NCBI GenBank assembly: GCA_903907885.1
Contig: CAIVPY010000068.1
Location: 1-11,221 of the forward strand
Direction: 5' to 3'
Origin: an uncultured Bacteroidota bacterium
Lineage (GTDB): Bacteria; Bacteroidota; Bacteroidia; UKL13-3
Length of the DNA: 11,221 nt
Every line of letters starts with the position of its first letter. The stretch's first letter is position 1. Below the pieces are notes generated by a model. That model made no database searches and was not told the origin of the DNA. It saw only the letters and a list, made by a program, of their open reading frames with translations. Both the position numbers and the translations under genes were made by a program. Positions 1 through 7,678 of the stretch are shown in pieces.

Positions 1-1566
1 CAAATTGGCGTTTACCATAATACCATTGTTTTTATAGCCAGCTCCAAGTTCATAATCATTTACCGTTTCGTGCTTTATATCGCTTTGTTTGATATCGCTA
101 TAAGGATGTTCGTCTTTAAAATAATCAACTCTTGCTGGCTCACGGTTGCTGCGTCCATACATGGCATAAGCACTTATGTTTTTATTGAAAGCATGACGTA
201 AACCCACTCTATAATTTACAAAAGTCCAACTCATGTTTTCTACATTATAATTATCGTTGTTGGTTCTGTACTGCATCGTTTGTGGGCTATAATTAAAGCT
301 TACATTTCGCACTTGCACATCCCCAAAAGCACTTGTGTTTTCAAGGATGTTATAATTCAATTTTATGTTTCCACTCATTTCGTTTTTATAACCCGTATTG
401 AAGAAGGCATTTTGATTTGTTTTAAATGATGTATTTGGTATTGATATAGACTCAACATTTAAAAAATGATCGCTTGTAAAAGCATCGGCATGCAAGCTTG
501 CCATAGCATCCCACTTACCTGCTTTGTATTGATAGTTAACAAAAGCTCCAACAAAATATTGGTTTAATCGATAGCTTGTCATGGCTTGTGCGGTATCGTT
601 TCCAGGTAAATTTAAGTAACGATATGGCACTAAACCCGAGCTTGAATCAAAAGAGTATTGAAATTTAGGAGCTTCGCCTCTTACAAAATAAGCCGATGAG
701 GTAATGTTACTTTTTCTGTTTATGTTGTACGAATACTGCAATTGATAAAAGGTTTGTTTAAATGCGTCTTGCTCGTTGTGTGTTATTGGGTTGTATGTTC
801 GATTTGATGCTAACATATTTGCATCAATGCCATTATATGCCAAATGATTTTGAGCATAACCACTAAACAAATTGAATTTCAAAACAGCCTTTTTCCAAAA
901 ATATCCTATGCTAAGCATATAACTTGTAACCTGTGCGCCTGAGTTGTCTCTATAGCCATTGGTTTGTATATTACTCATTCGTCCATATATGGCTACCTTA
1001 TTTTTTATCAAACCACTTTGGTATTCAACCGTTGCACGGCTTGAACTAAATGAGCCATAACCTAAATTTACAGTAGTCGATTGTTTGTTACTAAGGTTGC
1101 GGGTTAAAATATTCACACTTCCACCAAAGCTGGCAACTCCATTGGTTGATGTGCCCACACCTCTTTGAATTTGAATGCTCTCGGCACTGCTTGCCAAGTC
1201 GGCAAAATTGTTAAAGTAAACACCCATGTTTTCCGGGTCGTTCACAGGTATGCCATTCACCGTTGTGTTTACTCGGGTTTGGTCCATGCCCCTCAACCTA
1301 AAATAACTATAACCAATGCCCATTCCATTATCGCTATACGAGTTAATAGATGGTGTGAGATTGATTAAAGTGGGAATGTCGGCCCCATAATACTTTTGTT
1401 CAATTTGTTTCCTGTCTAATGTAGTTTGAGTAATAGGTAAATTTTGATTGGCTTTGATTCCTTTAACAACAAACTCTTGCAAGTTTTTAGAGCTAAGCGA
1501 ATCGGTTTGTGCCATAGCAGTTTGGCTAATCAATAACAAGCCAATTAAGCGATAAAAAGTGTTCAT
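1..1566 (-). CDS. TonB-dependent outer-membrane receptor, TPP-riboswitch controlled (C-terminus beyond window)
   Basis: 522 codons are visible, open to the left edge, so the end of the beta-barrel is missing. The start is the ATG at 1566-1564, followed by a signal peptide (residues 1-20, cleavage after AMA-Q), a TonB-box-like stretch LQEFVVKG (29-36) and then a plug domain with LTPSI, FRLRGMDQTRVNTTVNGIP, and QIQRGVGTSTNGVASFGGSV. The rest alternates aromatic-rich strands as in a 22-strand barrel. No carboxypeptidase-like N-terminal domain precedes the plug. Family knowledge: such receptors import scarce substrates using TonB energy. The TPP riboswitch in its leader and the divergent PnuT-like gene indicate thiamine or a thiamine precursor as the substrate, matching the THI-regulated receptor (called omr1 in comparative work on Bacteroidetes). 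Substrate identity is inferred from regulation, not from the protein. Confidence 0.93.
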   Translation of the reverse strand, partial: MNTFYRLIGLLLISQTAMAQTDSLSSKNLQEFVVKGIKANQNLPITQTTLDRKQIEQKYYGADIPTLINLTPSINSYSDNGMGIGYSYFRLRGMDQTRVNTTVNGIPVNDPENMGVYFNNFADLASSAESIQIQRGVGTSTNGVASFGGSVNILTRNLSNKQSTTVNLGYGSFSSSRATVEYQSGLIKNKVAIYGRMSNIQTNGYRDNSGAQVTSYMLSIGYFWKKAVLKFNLFSGYAQNHLAYNGIDANMLASNRTYNPITHNEQDAFKQTFYQLQYSYNINRKSNITSSAYFVRGEAPKFQYSFDSSSGLVPYRYLNLPGNDTAQAMTSYRLNQYFVGAFVNYQYKAGKWDAMASLHADAFTSDHFLNVESISIPNTSFKTNQNAFFNTGYKNEMSGNIKLNYNILENTSAFGDVQVRNVSFNYSPQTMQYRTNNDNYNVENMSWTFVNYRVGLRHAFNKNISAYAMYGRSNREPARVDYFKDEHPYSDIKQSDIKHETVNDYELGAGYKNNGIMVNANL

Positions 1567-1611
1567 TAATAATTTAAAAACAAAAAAATGTTAAACAAAA
1601 TTGCAGAAAAG

Positions 1612-1624
1612 GGTTGCTGCAACC
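1612..1624 (-). promoter_or_regulatory. possible expression-platform hairpin of the TPP riboswitch
   Basis: GGTTGCAGCAACC (minus strand) can form a 5-bp stem with a 3-nt loop and is followed by CTTTTCTGC, a short pyrimidine run, about 45 nt before the receptor start. It sits between aptamer and start codon, where a transcription-terminating or start-blocking hairpin is expected. The stem is short and the T-run weak, so it may be unrelated. Confidence 0.3.
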
Positions 1625-1675
1625 ATAAATGTTTACCAATAACTCTGTGTAGAACCGAAACTTTTTTTGAAGTCG

Positions 1676-1761
1676 GTCTTATCCCTTCGCAGGCATTATC
1701 CTGTGCAGGTTCAGAGGGTATAATCTCAGGCTGTTTTATTTAAACAACCACCCCTAAAGAC
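1676..1761 (-). promoter_or_regulatory. TPP (thiamine pyrophosphate) riboswitch, THI element
   Basis: Reading the minus strand, the aptamer has all conserved THI-box blocks in order: AGGGGTGG, CTGAGATTATACCC (plus 1716-1729), GAACCTG, CAGGATAATGCCTG, and GCGAAGGGA (plus 1682-1690). P1 closes with GTCTT (1761-1757) pairing to AAGAC (1680-1676). The predicted transcription start falls at about 1762-1761, so P1 lies at the very 5' end of the transcript. Binding of TPP to such aptamers lowers expression of the downstream gene, here the TonB-dependent receptor, about 110 nt further on. It lies on the strand opposite to pnuT and cannot be part of that gene's mRNA. Confidence 0.97.
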
Positions 1762-1765
1762 GAAG

Positions 1766-1795
1766 CAAATGTATTCTATTGTGGTAATTTGTCAA
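1766..1795 (-). promoter_or_regulatory. Bacteroidota-type promoter for the riboswitch and receptor
   Basis: On the minus strand TTG (1795-1793) is followed by exactly 19 nt and TACATTTG (1773-1766), a full match to the TTG-N19-TAnnTTTG -33/-7 consensus of Bacteroidetes sigma-ABfr. The implied start is four bases on, at the first base pairs of riboswitch P1. Confidence 0.85.
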
Positions 1796-1821
1796 TATAA
1801 ATTTACTTCGCAGCCATATAA

Positions 1822-2418
1822 ATGCTTTCAAATTATCTAAATCCTTTCATCGTTGTTGAGTGGCTTGGAGTGGTTTTCACTCTTTTCTACAATTTGTTTT
1901 TAATCAGAGAAAACATTTGGTGTTGGTTGTTTGGTATACTTTGTTCTGTGTGTGGAATGGTGGTTTTCTATCACACCCAACTGTATGGACAAATGTTCTT
2001 ATATATGTTTTATACTGCCATGGGGTTCTATGGTTTGTGGTATTGGAAACAAGCCGAAAAGAAGCACATCCATATTGTTAATTGGTCGTTTAATAGGCAA
2101 GTAATTGTTTTTTTTGTTGGTGTTATCATTACAACTATTAGTTATTATTTGTTTACAGTCATCAAGTCGGGTGTAAGTTTATTTGATATAAGTTTAAGCA
2201 TTTTTTCATTTATTGCTACTTATAAAGAAACAAGAAAAGTGCTTAGTGGTTGGCTGTATTGGGTGGTGTTAAACTTGCTAAGTGCAGTTTTATATTTCAA
2301 TAGTAATCTTATGGGTTATTTTTTATTGAGCGTAGTTTATTCGCTATTATCTATCTATGGATTTATGGCTTGGCGAAAAATATATTTAGTAACACGAAAT
2401 GAAAATAAACGAATCTAA
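1822..2418 (+). CDS. pnuT: PnuC-family inner-membrane transporter, probably PnuT (thiamine uptake)
   Basis: 198 residues, almost all hydrophobic, with about seven predicted membrane spans. The N-terminal WLGVVFTLFYNLFLIRENIW stretch (about 14-33), the YGQMFLYMFYTAMGFYGLWYW region (about 54-74) and a second similar half ending MGYFLLSVVYSLLSIYGFMAW follow the PnuC/PnuT pattern of W/N-rich helices and internal repeats. Length is typical of the family (about 190-240). PnuC-type proteins move a vitamin by facilitated diffusion, driven by intracellular phosphorylation. Choice of thiamine over nicotinamide riboside rests on the neighbour: a TPP-riboswitch-controlled TonB receptor reading away from it, 255 bp between start codons. 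It overlaps the next gene by 20 nt. In many Bacteroidetes receptor, pnuT and a thiamine pyrophosphokinase are co-directional; here pnuT is divergent and no kinase is visible. Confidence 0.82.
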   Translation: MLSNYLNPFIVVEWLGVVFTLFYNLFLIRENIWCWLFGILCSVCGMVVFYHTQLYGQMFLYMFYTAMGFYGLWYWKQAEKKHIHIVNWSFNRQVIVFFVGVIITTISYYLFTVIKSGVSLFDISLSIFSFIATYKETRKVLSGWLYWVVLNLLSAVLYFNSNLMGYFLLSVVYSLLSIYGFMAWRKIYLVTRNENKRI

Positions 2419-3829
2419 AATAGTAGTTTTAATTTATGCTATTACTTGCGTTTTGTTGTGTATGTACGCATTCAATTTGCCCAATAATTCATTAGAATTA
2501 GGAGACAGTATAAACCATTACTTATTTGCAAAATATGCGTTTATTCATCCCGAGAATTTTTTGGATTTGTGGGCCAAGCCTATGTTTGTTATTTTATCAT
2601 CTCCTTTTGCTGCCATGGGTATGCAGGCTGTTTATATCTTTAACATTTGCTGCGCATTAATCACATCATTTATATTATACAAATGTGCTCGAATACTAAA
2701 CATTGAAGAAGGCTGGTGTATAGTATTGCTTAGCGTTTTAACCCCAGTGTATTTTGCTTTGTTGCCTACTGCGCTAACAGAGGTTTTGTGTTCACTTTTT
2801 TTGGCTGTTATACTATGGACTTTGCTTAACAAAAAATATTTTTTAGCAGCTTTAGTAGCTTCGTTTTTGCCTTTTGCTAGGCAAGAAGGTTATTTGATTT
2901 TGCCTATCATGATGGTGGTTTTGGTATTAATAAAACAATATAAATTCATACCTTTATTATTCATTGGAATTTTGCTGTATTGTGTAAGTACTTATTTTAC
3001 GTTTAATGATGCCCTTTGGATTATCCATCACCATCCCTACAATCCAGGAAAAAGCATTTATGGTAATGGTAGTTTGCTACATTATATCAATCAAAGGGAT
3101 AACATTTTTGGCAAATATTATTTCATATTTTTGGTTTTATCAATTGGTATTTTAGTATTCACTAGAATTATAAATATCATCCAAAACAAGAACGATTTTG
3201 GTATTAATATAGTGGTGTTGTTTCTACTTGTAGGTTTTCCCATTGCCTTCTTTTCTATTCACACTTATATATGGTGGAAAGGCGTTTCGGGCTCAGCAGG
3301 CCTAATTCGTGTGATGGGCGTTATCATACCTTATTGCTCACTTATTGTAGCCTATGGTTTATCTTTAATCAAAACAAAAGTGTTTTTTAGGTCGTTTCTC
3401 TATTATGGTTTTCTTATCGTATTTTTTTATAAAATGTGCATGGGTACTTTGCAGCCCTTGTATAGAAATTTATCTAATACAGAAACACGATTGATTGATG
3501 AAGGTATTGATAAAATGAAGAAAGATATGATACCATTAACGGGAACTATTTTTTGCTTTGATCCTTATGTTTCTTATGCTTTGAATAAAGATGCATTTAA
3601 TCCAAACGAAATAAGACAAGGATGGGATTTAAATCTCGAACAACCGCATCTAACAATGAAAAAAAAGGACCTAATGATATGGGATTCGCACTTTTATATA
3701 CCTAGTATTACACCTATCAAAGATTCGTTGCTATTCAACGATTTACTATCTGTTGTGTTTCATAAAACCGCTGTTGATGCATATGATAGTAGCATACAGC
3801 ATGAAGTTTTTATTGTTCAGCGAAAATAG
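2399..3829 (+). CDS. GT-C-like multi-spanning membrane protein (possible lipid-linked-sugar glycosyltransferase)
   Basis: 476 residues. One membrane span at about 8-25 is followed by an external loop with ELGD (33-36) and W-AKP (58-61), then roughly ten hydrophobic spans to about residue 375, then a soluble C-terminal portion of about 100 residues. An acidic pair in the first outer loop after span 1, a TE motif (127-128) after a later helix, and RQEG (161-164) at a helix edge are all typical of GT-C fold transferases that use polyprenyl-phosphate sugars; no exact family is recognised. The ATG overlaps the 3' end of pnuT by 20 nt in another frame, so translation is probably coupled. It sits where some Bacteroidetes carry a thiamine kinase, but nothing in it looks like a kinase. 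A strong terminator follows the stop. Confidence 0.72.
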   Translation: MKINESKIVVLIYAITCVLLCMYAFNLPNNSLELGDSINHYLFAKYAFIHPENFLDLWAKPMFVILSSPFAAMGMQAVYIFNICCALITSFILYKCARILNIEEGWCIVLLSVLTPVYFALLPTALTEVLCSLFLAVILWTLLNKKYFLAALVASFLPFARQEGYLILPIMMVVLVLIKQYKFIPLLFIGILLYCVSTYFTFNDALWIIHHHPYNPGKSIYGNGSLLHYINQRDNIFGKYYFIFLVLSIGILVFTRIINIIQNKNDFGINIVVLFLLVGFPIAFFSIHTYIWWKGVSGSAGLIRVMGVIIPYCSLIVAYGLSLIKTKVFFRSFLYYGFLIVFFYKMCMGTLQPLYRNLSNTETRLIDEGIDKMKKDMIPLTGTIFCFDPYVSYALNKDAFNPNEIRQGWDLNLEQPHLTMKKKDLMIWDSHFYIPSITPIKDSLLFNDLLSVVFHKTAVDAYDSSIQHEVFIVQRK

Positions 3830-3836
3830 ATATATC

Positions 3837-3874
3837 AACTTGTGGTAATGTTATTCCATTACCACAAGTTTTTT
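3837..3874 (+). terminator. rho-independent terminator of the pnuT-GT-C unit, embedded in the convergent gene
   Basis: AACTTGTGGTAATG (3837-3850) pairs perfectly over 14 bp with CATTACCACAAGTT (3857-3870) around a 6-nt loop, followed by TTTT. It starts eight bases after the stop of the upstream plus-strand gene. The loop and the right arm are coding sequence for the last residues (KLVVME, stop) of the minus-strand deiminase. There is no T-run on the minus side, so it should work mainly for the plus strand. Confidence 0.85.
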
Positions 3875-5713
3875 AGTTCCTATAACAGTATCATTTGATT
3901 TAATGGTACAAAAATACATGCCACTGTTAAAGCCATTTAAATTAATAGTTTCTTCATTTGCACCAGCAACTGTATTTTGAACGAGTTTGCTATATACTTC
4001 TTTGCTCGATAAATCAGTAATGATTATTTGAATACTTTCTTTTTCGGAAGCAGTAAATTTTAAACTTACTAGTTGTTTAGCGGGGTTAGGAAACATTTCA
4101 AATATATTATTTGATTGTCGAGTTATATTTTTTATGCTAGAAGTAGGCTCTTTAAAATAAAAATAATAATAACCTCCAGGTGCTGTGATAGGCTTGGTAG
4201 AAACCTTGCCATTGTTACTAGTTGCTTTTATGTAATATTGAATATAGTCTTTCTCTGTAAGGTTTGATAAAGCAATATCTCCAACAAAATATCCAGAACT
4301 ATCGCTTAGGATTACTTCGTTCCATGTGGTATTGTTTTTTTTCCAATAACACTTTGCATCTTTAATACCACTTTTGTTAGTGATTTTAGCTAAGATGTGG
4401 TACTTAGAAATAATAGGTTGCAATCCATCAACTGAAGGATGCCAAAAACGTATCGGATTTTCCACTGGAATTTGCATGGTAATACAATGTATTGCCCCTC
4501 CACCTGTGGTAATGTCTCTACTATCAATAGGTATCATTTTGTAACCTGGCATTTGGCGATACAAGTACTGTAACACTCTGTTATGCTGTTCCTCATTTCC
4601 TGTTAGCCCGTCATAGTATGATGGATAAATAAAACTCTTGTTGACAGTTATTCCATTCACAAAAGTTCGAGCATCCTGATCTATTTGTTCACATGTAGTA
4701 TTGCTGTAATTGCCATCATCATCAGTTGGCATTTCAATATCGATAATACGGTATGGACGATTATATGTTGAAGTTAATCCTTCCATTACTTTTCTGTTAT
4801 CATCTATAACTTTTTTATCATTAGCAGTTATTTCTGAATTGTATCGTCCTAGTAAGATAGTCTGCTCATCAAGTAATTTTGTATACATATCAATATGTCC
4901 TGTTCCTCCATCACATGAAAGTTTAGTTAAATTAACTAATTTTGGGCAGCTAAATACATTTCTAATTGTATCGAGTGTTTGTTGCTCACTCCATTTAGGG
5001 TTTTTGTTAAGCGAATCTGCATTCTCTTCGCCAATCACTGTACTGAAAAACATAGTTCCAAAACCATCCGCCATTAGGTTGCCTCCTTCGGCATCCAGTT
5101 TGGTAACAAAATTTTTATAGCCAACCTTTGCAGCAAGTAATTTAGGAAATTGATTGTCTAAATCCCTTCCGCTATAATATTTCATATCGGTAAATCCAAT
5201 ACTATCATCTTTGCCATAATAAAATGCCATAGGGCCATAATCTCTCGTCCACCAATCGTCTCCAACGGCTACAATAAATTTATAATTATACAGTGGTTTG
5301 CCAATTCTCTTCATGTAATTAAGAATGGTTGTGCTGTCTTTGGATTTGTTTATTCTAATCCATACAGCACATTCGGGCTGTATTGCATCGCATAATTGCT
5401 CAGATATATACCCATAAGGGGCAGTAGTATCCACACCTATAATTACGCCATTGTTGTTATAATCAAAAGCCCACGAAATAGCAACAGCTTGCGACTCTTC
5501 AAACTCACCTGGCACTACAAATTGCGAGGGAAAAGATTTATACAAATCCGTTTTATTTAGATCAGCAGTATTTTTATTCATTGCCTTTTCGGCAACTGTT
5601 TGATAAGCTGGTTTATGAAATTTAGCATTGTTGTTTTGTTGAGCTTTTATAGTGTTTATCGAAATAAATAATAAACTAAAGCAAAGAATTCCAATTTTTA
5701 TTTGTGTCTTCAT
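3851..5713 (-). CDS. secreted agmatine/peptidylarginine-deiminase-family enzyme with T9SS sorting domain
   Basis: 620 residues from the ATG at 5713; an in-frame TTG at 5725 would add four residues but spoils the signal peptide. Order: signal peptide (MKTQIKIGILCFSLLF... cut near KAQ-Q, about 25); guanidino-modifying catalytic domain (about 60-425) with WTRDYGP (Asp158), EGGN (209-212), GHIDM (His273, Asp275), FVNGI (Asn353) and GGGAIHCIT (nucleophile Cys410); an Ig-like beta domain (about 430-520); and a C-terminal sorting domain with FPNP (541-544) and final KKLVVME. This is the PAD_porph fold. Cytosolic agmatine deiminases are about 350-370 residues; signal peptide, Ig-like domain and sorting tail instead give the architecture of Porphyromonas gingivalis PPAD, a surface/secreted peptidylarginine deiminase. 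Substrate (peptidyl-arginine, free arginine derivative or agmatine) cannot be settled here. Products would be citrulline-type ureido groups plus ammonia. Confidence 0.88.
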   Translation of the reverse strand: MKTQIKIGILCFSLLFISINTIKAQQNNNAKFHKPAYQTVAEKAMNKNTADLNKTDLYKSFPSQFVVPGEFEESQAVAISWAFDYNNNGVIIGVDTTAPYGYISEQLCDAIQPECAVWIRINKSKDSTTILNYMKRIGKPLYNYKFIVAVGDDWWTRDYGPMAFYYGKDDSIGFTDMKYYSGRDLDNQFPKLLAAKVGYKNFVTKLDAEGGNLMADGFGTMFFSTVIGEENADSLNKNPKWSEQQTLDTIRNVFSCPKLVNLTKLSCDGGTGHIDMYTKLLDEQTILLGRYNSEITANDKKVIDDNRKVMEGLTSTYNRPYRIIDIEMPTDDDGNYSNTTCEQIDQDARTFVNGITVNKSFIYPSYYDGLTGNEEQHNRVLQYLYRQMPGYKMIPIDSRDITTGGGAIHCITMQIPVENPIRFWHPSVDGLQPIISKYHILAKITNKSGIKDAKCYWKKNNTTWNEVILSDSSGYFVGDIALSNLTEKDYIQYYIKATSNNGKVSTKPITAPGGYYYFYFKEPTSSIKNITRQSNNIFEMFPNPAKQLVSLKFTASEKESIQIIITDLSSKEVYSKLVQNTVAGANEETINLNGFNSGMYFCTIKSNDTVIGTKKLVVME

Positions 5714-5730
5714 ATAGATTTGCAATCTAT
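5714..5730. promoter_or_regulatory. 17-bp palindrome in the divergent deiminase gap (operator candidate, contains plus-strand -7 box)
   Basis: ATAGATT (5714-5720), TGC, AATCTAT (5724-5730) is a perfect 7-bp inverted repeat filling over half of the 31-bp gap between two divergent starts. It contains TAGATTTG (5715-5722), a full match to the -7 box TAnnTTTG on the plus strand, which would start transcription about 19 nt before the 5745 ATG; no good TTG is found 19 nt upstream. A factor bound here could control both genes. Confidence 0.4.
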
Positions 5731-5751
5731 TAATATATTTACTTATGTCAA
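5722..5751 (-). promoter_or_regulatory. possible promoter of the secreted deiminase
   Basis: Minus strand: TTG (5751-5749, in TTGACA), exactly 19 nt, then TAGATTGC (5729-5722), near TAnnTTTG with two deviations. The -33 element lies inside the opening codons of the divergent gene. The implied start leaves only about five leader bases before the ATG, nearly leaderless, which lowers confidence. Confidence 0.3.
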
Positions 5752-6665
5752 CTGAAAATGCAATTAAAATTTACCATGATGATGTTAAAGGTCTTCAAGT
5801 TAGCAATATTTCTTCCCGGTCAGAACCATTGAAAGTGTTAATGTGCAGCCCCACTTATTTTGATATTATTGATGTGAAAAATGCCCACATGGAAGGGCAA
5901 AGTGGCAAATTAGATAAGGCATTAGCTTTACAACAATGGAACGATTTAAAAGACGTTTACGAAACATTGAAACAAGAAAATGTTATAGAAGAGGTATTGG
6001 TTATTGAGGGTGTTGAAGGCTGTGAAGACATGGTGTTTTGCGCCAACCAAACATTTCCTTGGCTCGACAAAAGTGTTGTGATAAGTAAGATGCGACACCC
6101 TTCTCGTCAAAAAGAAGTACCTTATTTTGAAAACTATTTTAAGTCTTTAGGCTATCAGTCAATTCACTTACAAACTGCAAACATGTTTGAAGGAATGGGA
6201 GATACCATTCCTCATCCTCAAAAAAGGTTATTGTACGGTGGGTTTGGACATAGAAGCGACCCTAAAGCTTATAAAGAAATTTCTGAAACTTTGCAGGTAC
6301 CCATTGTAACTTTGGAGTTGCCTAATCCTAATTTCTACCATTTAGATACGTGTTTTGTTCCATTAAGCACCAATGAAGTAATGTTGTGTAAAGAAGCGTT
6401 TACCGCAGTTGGCTTAGCCAATATACAACAATTGTTTTCGAAGATTTATTATATTCCAGAATCGGAAGCTATAGATACTTTTTGTTTGAATGCTCACGTA
6501 ATTAATAATGATAGGAATGGTAAAAAAGCAGCCATTATGCAGAAGGGAAGCACCCACGCAATTGATGCACTAAAACAATGTGGATACAAGATTTATGAAA
6601 TAGAAACCAGCGAATACATGAAATCGGGTGGGAGCGTATTTTGTATGAAAATGATGTTTTACTAA
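5745..6665 (+). CDS. cytosolic DDAH/arginine-deiminase-like amidinotransferase-superfamily hydrolase
   Basis: 306 residues, no signal peptide. Motifs of the pentein guanidino-modifying superfamily appear in order: MCSPTYFDI (33-41), CEDMVFCANQTF (93-104), FEGMGD (148-153, acidic substrate contacts), GFGHRSD (166-172), FYHLDTCFVPL (catalytic His199 with Asp201), LNAHVI (248-253) and SGGSVFC (294-300, nucleophile Cys300). Length fits dimethylarginine dimethylaminohydrolase-like and related proteins. These enzymes cleave the guanidino group of arginine or methylated arginine to citrulline plus ammonia or amine. It is transcribed away from the secreted deiminase with 31 bp between starts, suggesting a shared role in arginine-derivative use. 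Exact substrate is unknown; arginine deiminase, DDAH or a citrulline-type hydrolase are all possible. Confidence 0.85.
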   Translation: MSTENAIKIYHDDVKGLQVSNISSRSEPLKVLMCSPTYFDIIDVKNAHMEGQSGKLDKALALQQWNDLKDVYETLKQENVIEEVLVIEGVEGCEDMVFCANQTFPWLDKSVVISKMRHPSRQKEVPYFENYFKSLGYQSIHLQTANMFEGMGDTIPHPQKRLLYGGFGHRSDPKAYKEISETLQVPIVTLELPNPNFYHLDTCFVPLSTNEVMLCKEAFTAVGLANIQQLFSKIYYIPESEAIDTFCLNAHVINNDRNGKKAAIMQKGSTHAIDALKQCGYKIYEIETSEYMKSGGSVFCMKMMFY

Positions 6666-6792
6666 AGGATAAATAGCAACATTGTATATTTTATTCAAAT
6701 GGAAATGAATTAGATTCTTGGATTAAAACCAAAGATCAGAAAAAGAAATAATATAGGCTTTGTATATTGCGAAGCGACTTAAACCACAAAAC

Positions 6793-7617
6793 ATGAAATC
6801 AAATTATAACTGGACCACTTTAAAAGAATATAAAGAAATTTTATTCCAATACTATAATGGTATTGCCAAAATCAGTATTAACCGACCTGAAGTTCATAAT
6901 GCTTTTACACCATTAACGGTGCAAGAAATGAGCGAAGCCATGGAATTGGCTCGTCAGAACCAAGATGTGAGGGTGGTAATCTTAACTGGCGAAGGCGGAA
7001 GAGCCTTTTGTAGCGGTGGCGACCAAAGCATTCGTGGGCATGGTGGCTATGTGGGCGATGATGGTGTACCTCGTTTGAACGTACTCGACTTACAAATGCA
7101 AATTCGTAGGATACCAAAGCCTGTAATTGCTATGGTGGCAGGTTATGCCATTGGTGGTGGACATGTGTTGCATGTGATTTGTGATTTAACAATAGCTGCT
7201 GATAATGCCAAGTTTGGTCAAACGGGTCCTAAAGTTGGTAGTTTTGATGGTGGTTTTGGTGCAGGTTATTTAGCTAGAATTGTAGGGCAAAAGAAAGCAC
7301 GTGAAATTTGGTTTTTGTGCGACCAATACGATGCCCAAGAAGCATTGGATATGGGACTTGTAAACAAAGTAGTTCCTTTAGAATTGCTTGAAGATGCCAC
7401 CATTGAATGGTGTAACAAAATAATGGATAAAAGCCCTGTGGCTTTGCGTATGCTTAAATCTGCCTTTAATGCCGAGCTTGACGGGCAGGCTGGTATTCAA
7501 GAATTGGCAGGTAATGCCACCTTATTGTATTACTTAAGTGATGAAGCCAAAGAGGGCAAAAACTCTTTCTTAGAGAAACGCAAACCCGACTTTAGCAAAT
7601 TCCCTAAGTTTCCTTAA
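6793..7617 (+). CDS. menB: 1,4-dihydroxy-2-naphthoyl-CoA synthase (menaquinone biosynthesis)
   Basis: 274 residues from the ATG at 6793; an upstream in-frame TTG at 6760 would add 11 residues not matched in the family. The protein closes the naphthoquinone ring by converting o-succinylbenzoyl-CoA to 1,4-dihydroxy-2-naphthoyl-CoA in the cytosol. It follows E. coli MenB almost throughout: INRPEVHNAFTP (29-40), AFCSGGDQ (71-78), RGHGGYVG (81-88), PRLNVLDLQ (93-101), GYAIGGGHVL (117-126), FGQTGPKVGSFDGG (141-154), and the tail EKRKPDFSKFPKFP. Gly145 in QTGP corresponds to Gly156 of E. coli, the bicarbonate site of type I enzymes; type II enzymes such as the mycobacterial one have Asp there. Ser150 and Asp152 match Ser161/Asp163. 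No other men genes are nearby. The hairpin plus six T at 7731-7749 may end the transcript. Confidence 0.97.
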   Translation: MKSNYNWTTLKEYKEILFQYYNGIAKISINRPEVHNAFTPLTVQEMSEAMELARQNQDVRVVILTGEGGRAFCSGGDQSIRGHGGYVGDDGVPRLNVLDLQMQIRRIPKPVIAMVAGYAIGGGHVLHVICDLTIAADNAKFGQTGPKVGSFDGGFGAGYLARIVGQKKAREIWFLCDQYDAQEALDMGLVNKVVPLELLEDATIEWCNKIMDKSPVALRMLKSAFNAELDGQAGIQELAGNATLLYYLSDEAKEGKNSFLEKRKPDFSKFPKFP

Positions 7618-7678
7618 AACTTTAGATAAATAAATAGACCCTATGCCTTCGTACGGTGTTAATCACCAAACGCTTAAT

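Noticed and set aside
1165..1368. Plus-strand open frame of 67 codons
   Set aside because: Lies wholly antisense to the plug domain of the TonB-dependent receptor and has no leader or family features.
1779..1805. pnuT promoter TTG (1779) with TAAATTTA (1798)
   Set aside because: Spacing is 16 nt instead of about 19 and the -7 box lacks the final G; too weak to call, though some promoter must exist nearby.
5711..5725. TTG start four codons upstream of the deiminase ATG
   Set aside because: It falls inside the palindrome, and the ATG at 5713 gives a normal lysine-led signal peptide.
6766..6784. GCGAAGCGACTTAAACC as a fourth shared-loop hairpin in reverse
   Set aside because: Only the CGCTTCGC core matches; there are no complementary arms.
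6760..6792. TTG start for MenB with 11 extra residues
   Set aside because: The ATG at 6793 matches the usual MenB length; the added residues have no family counterpart.
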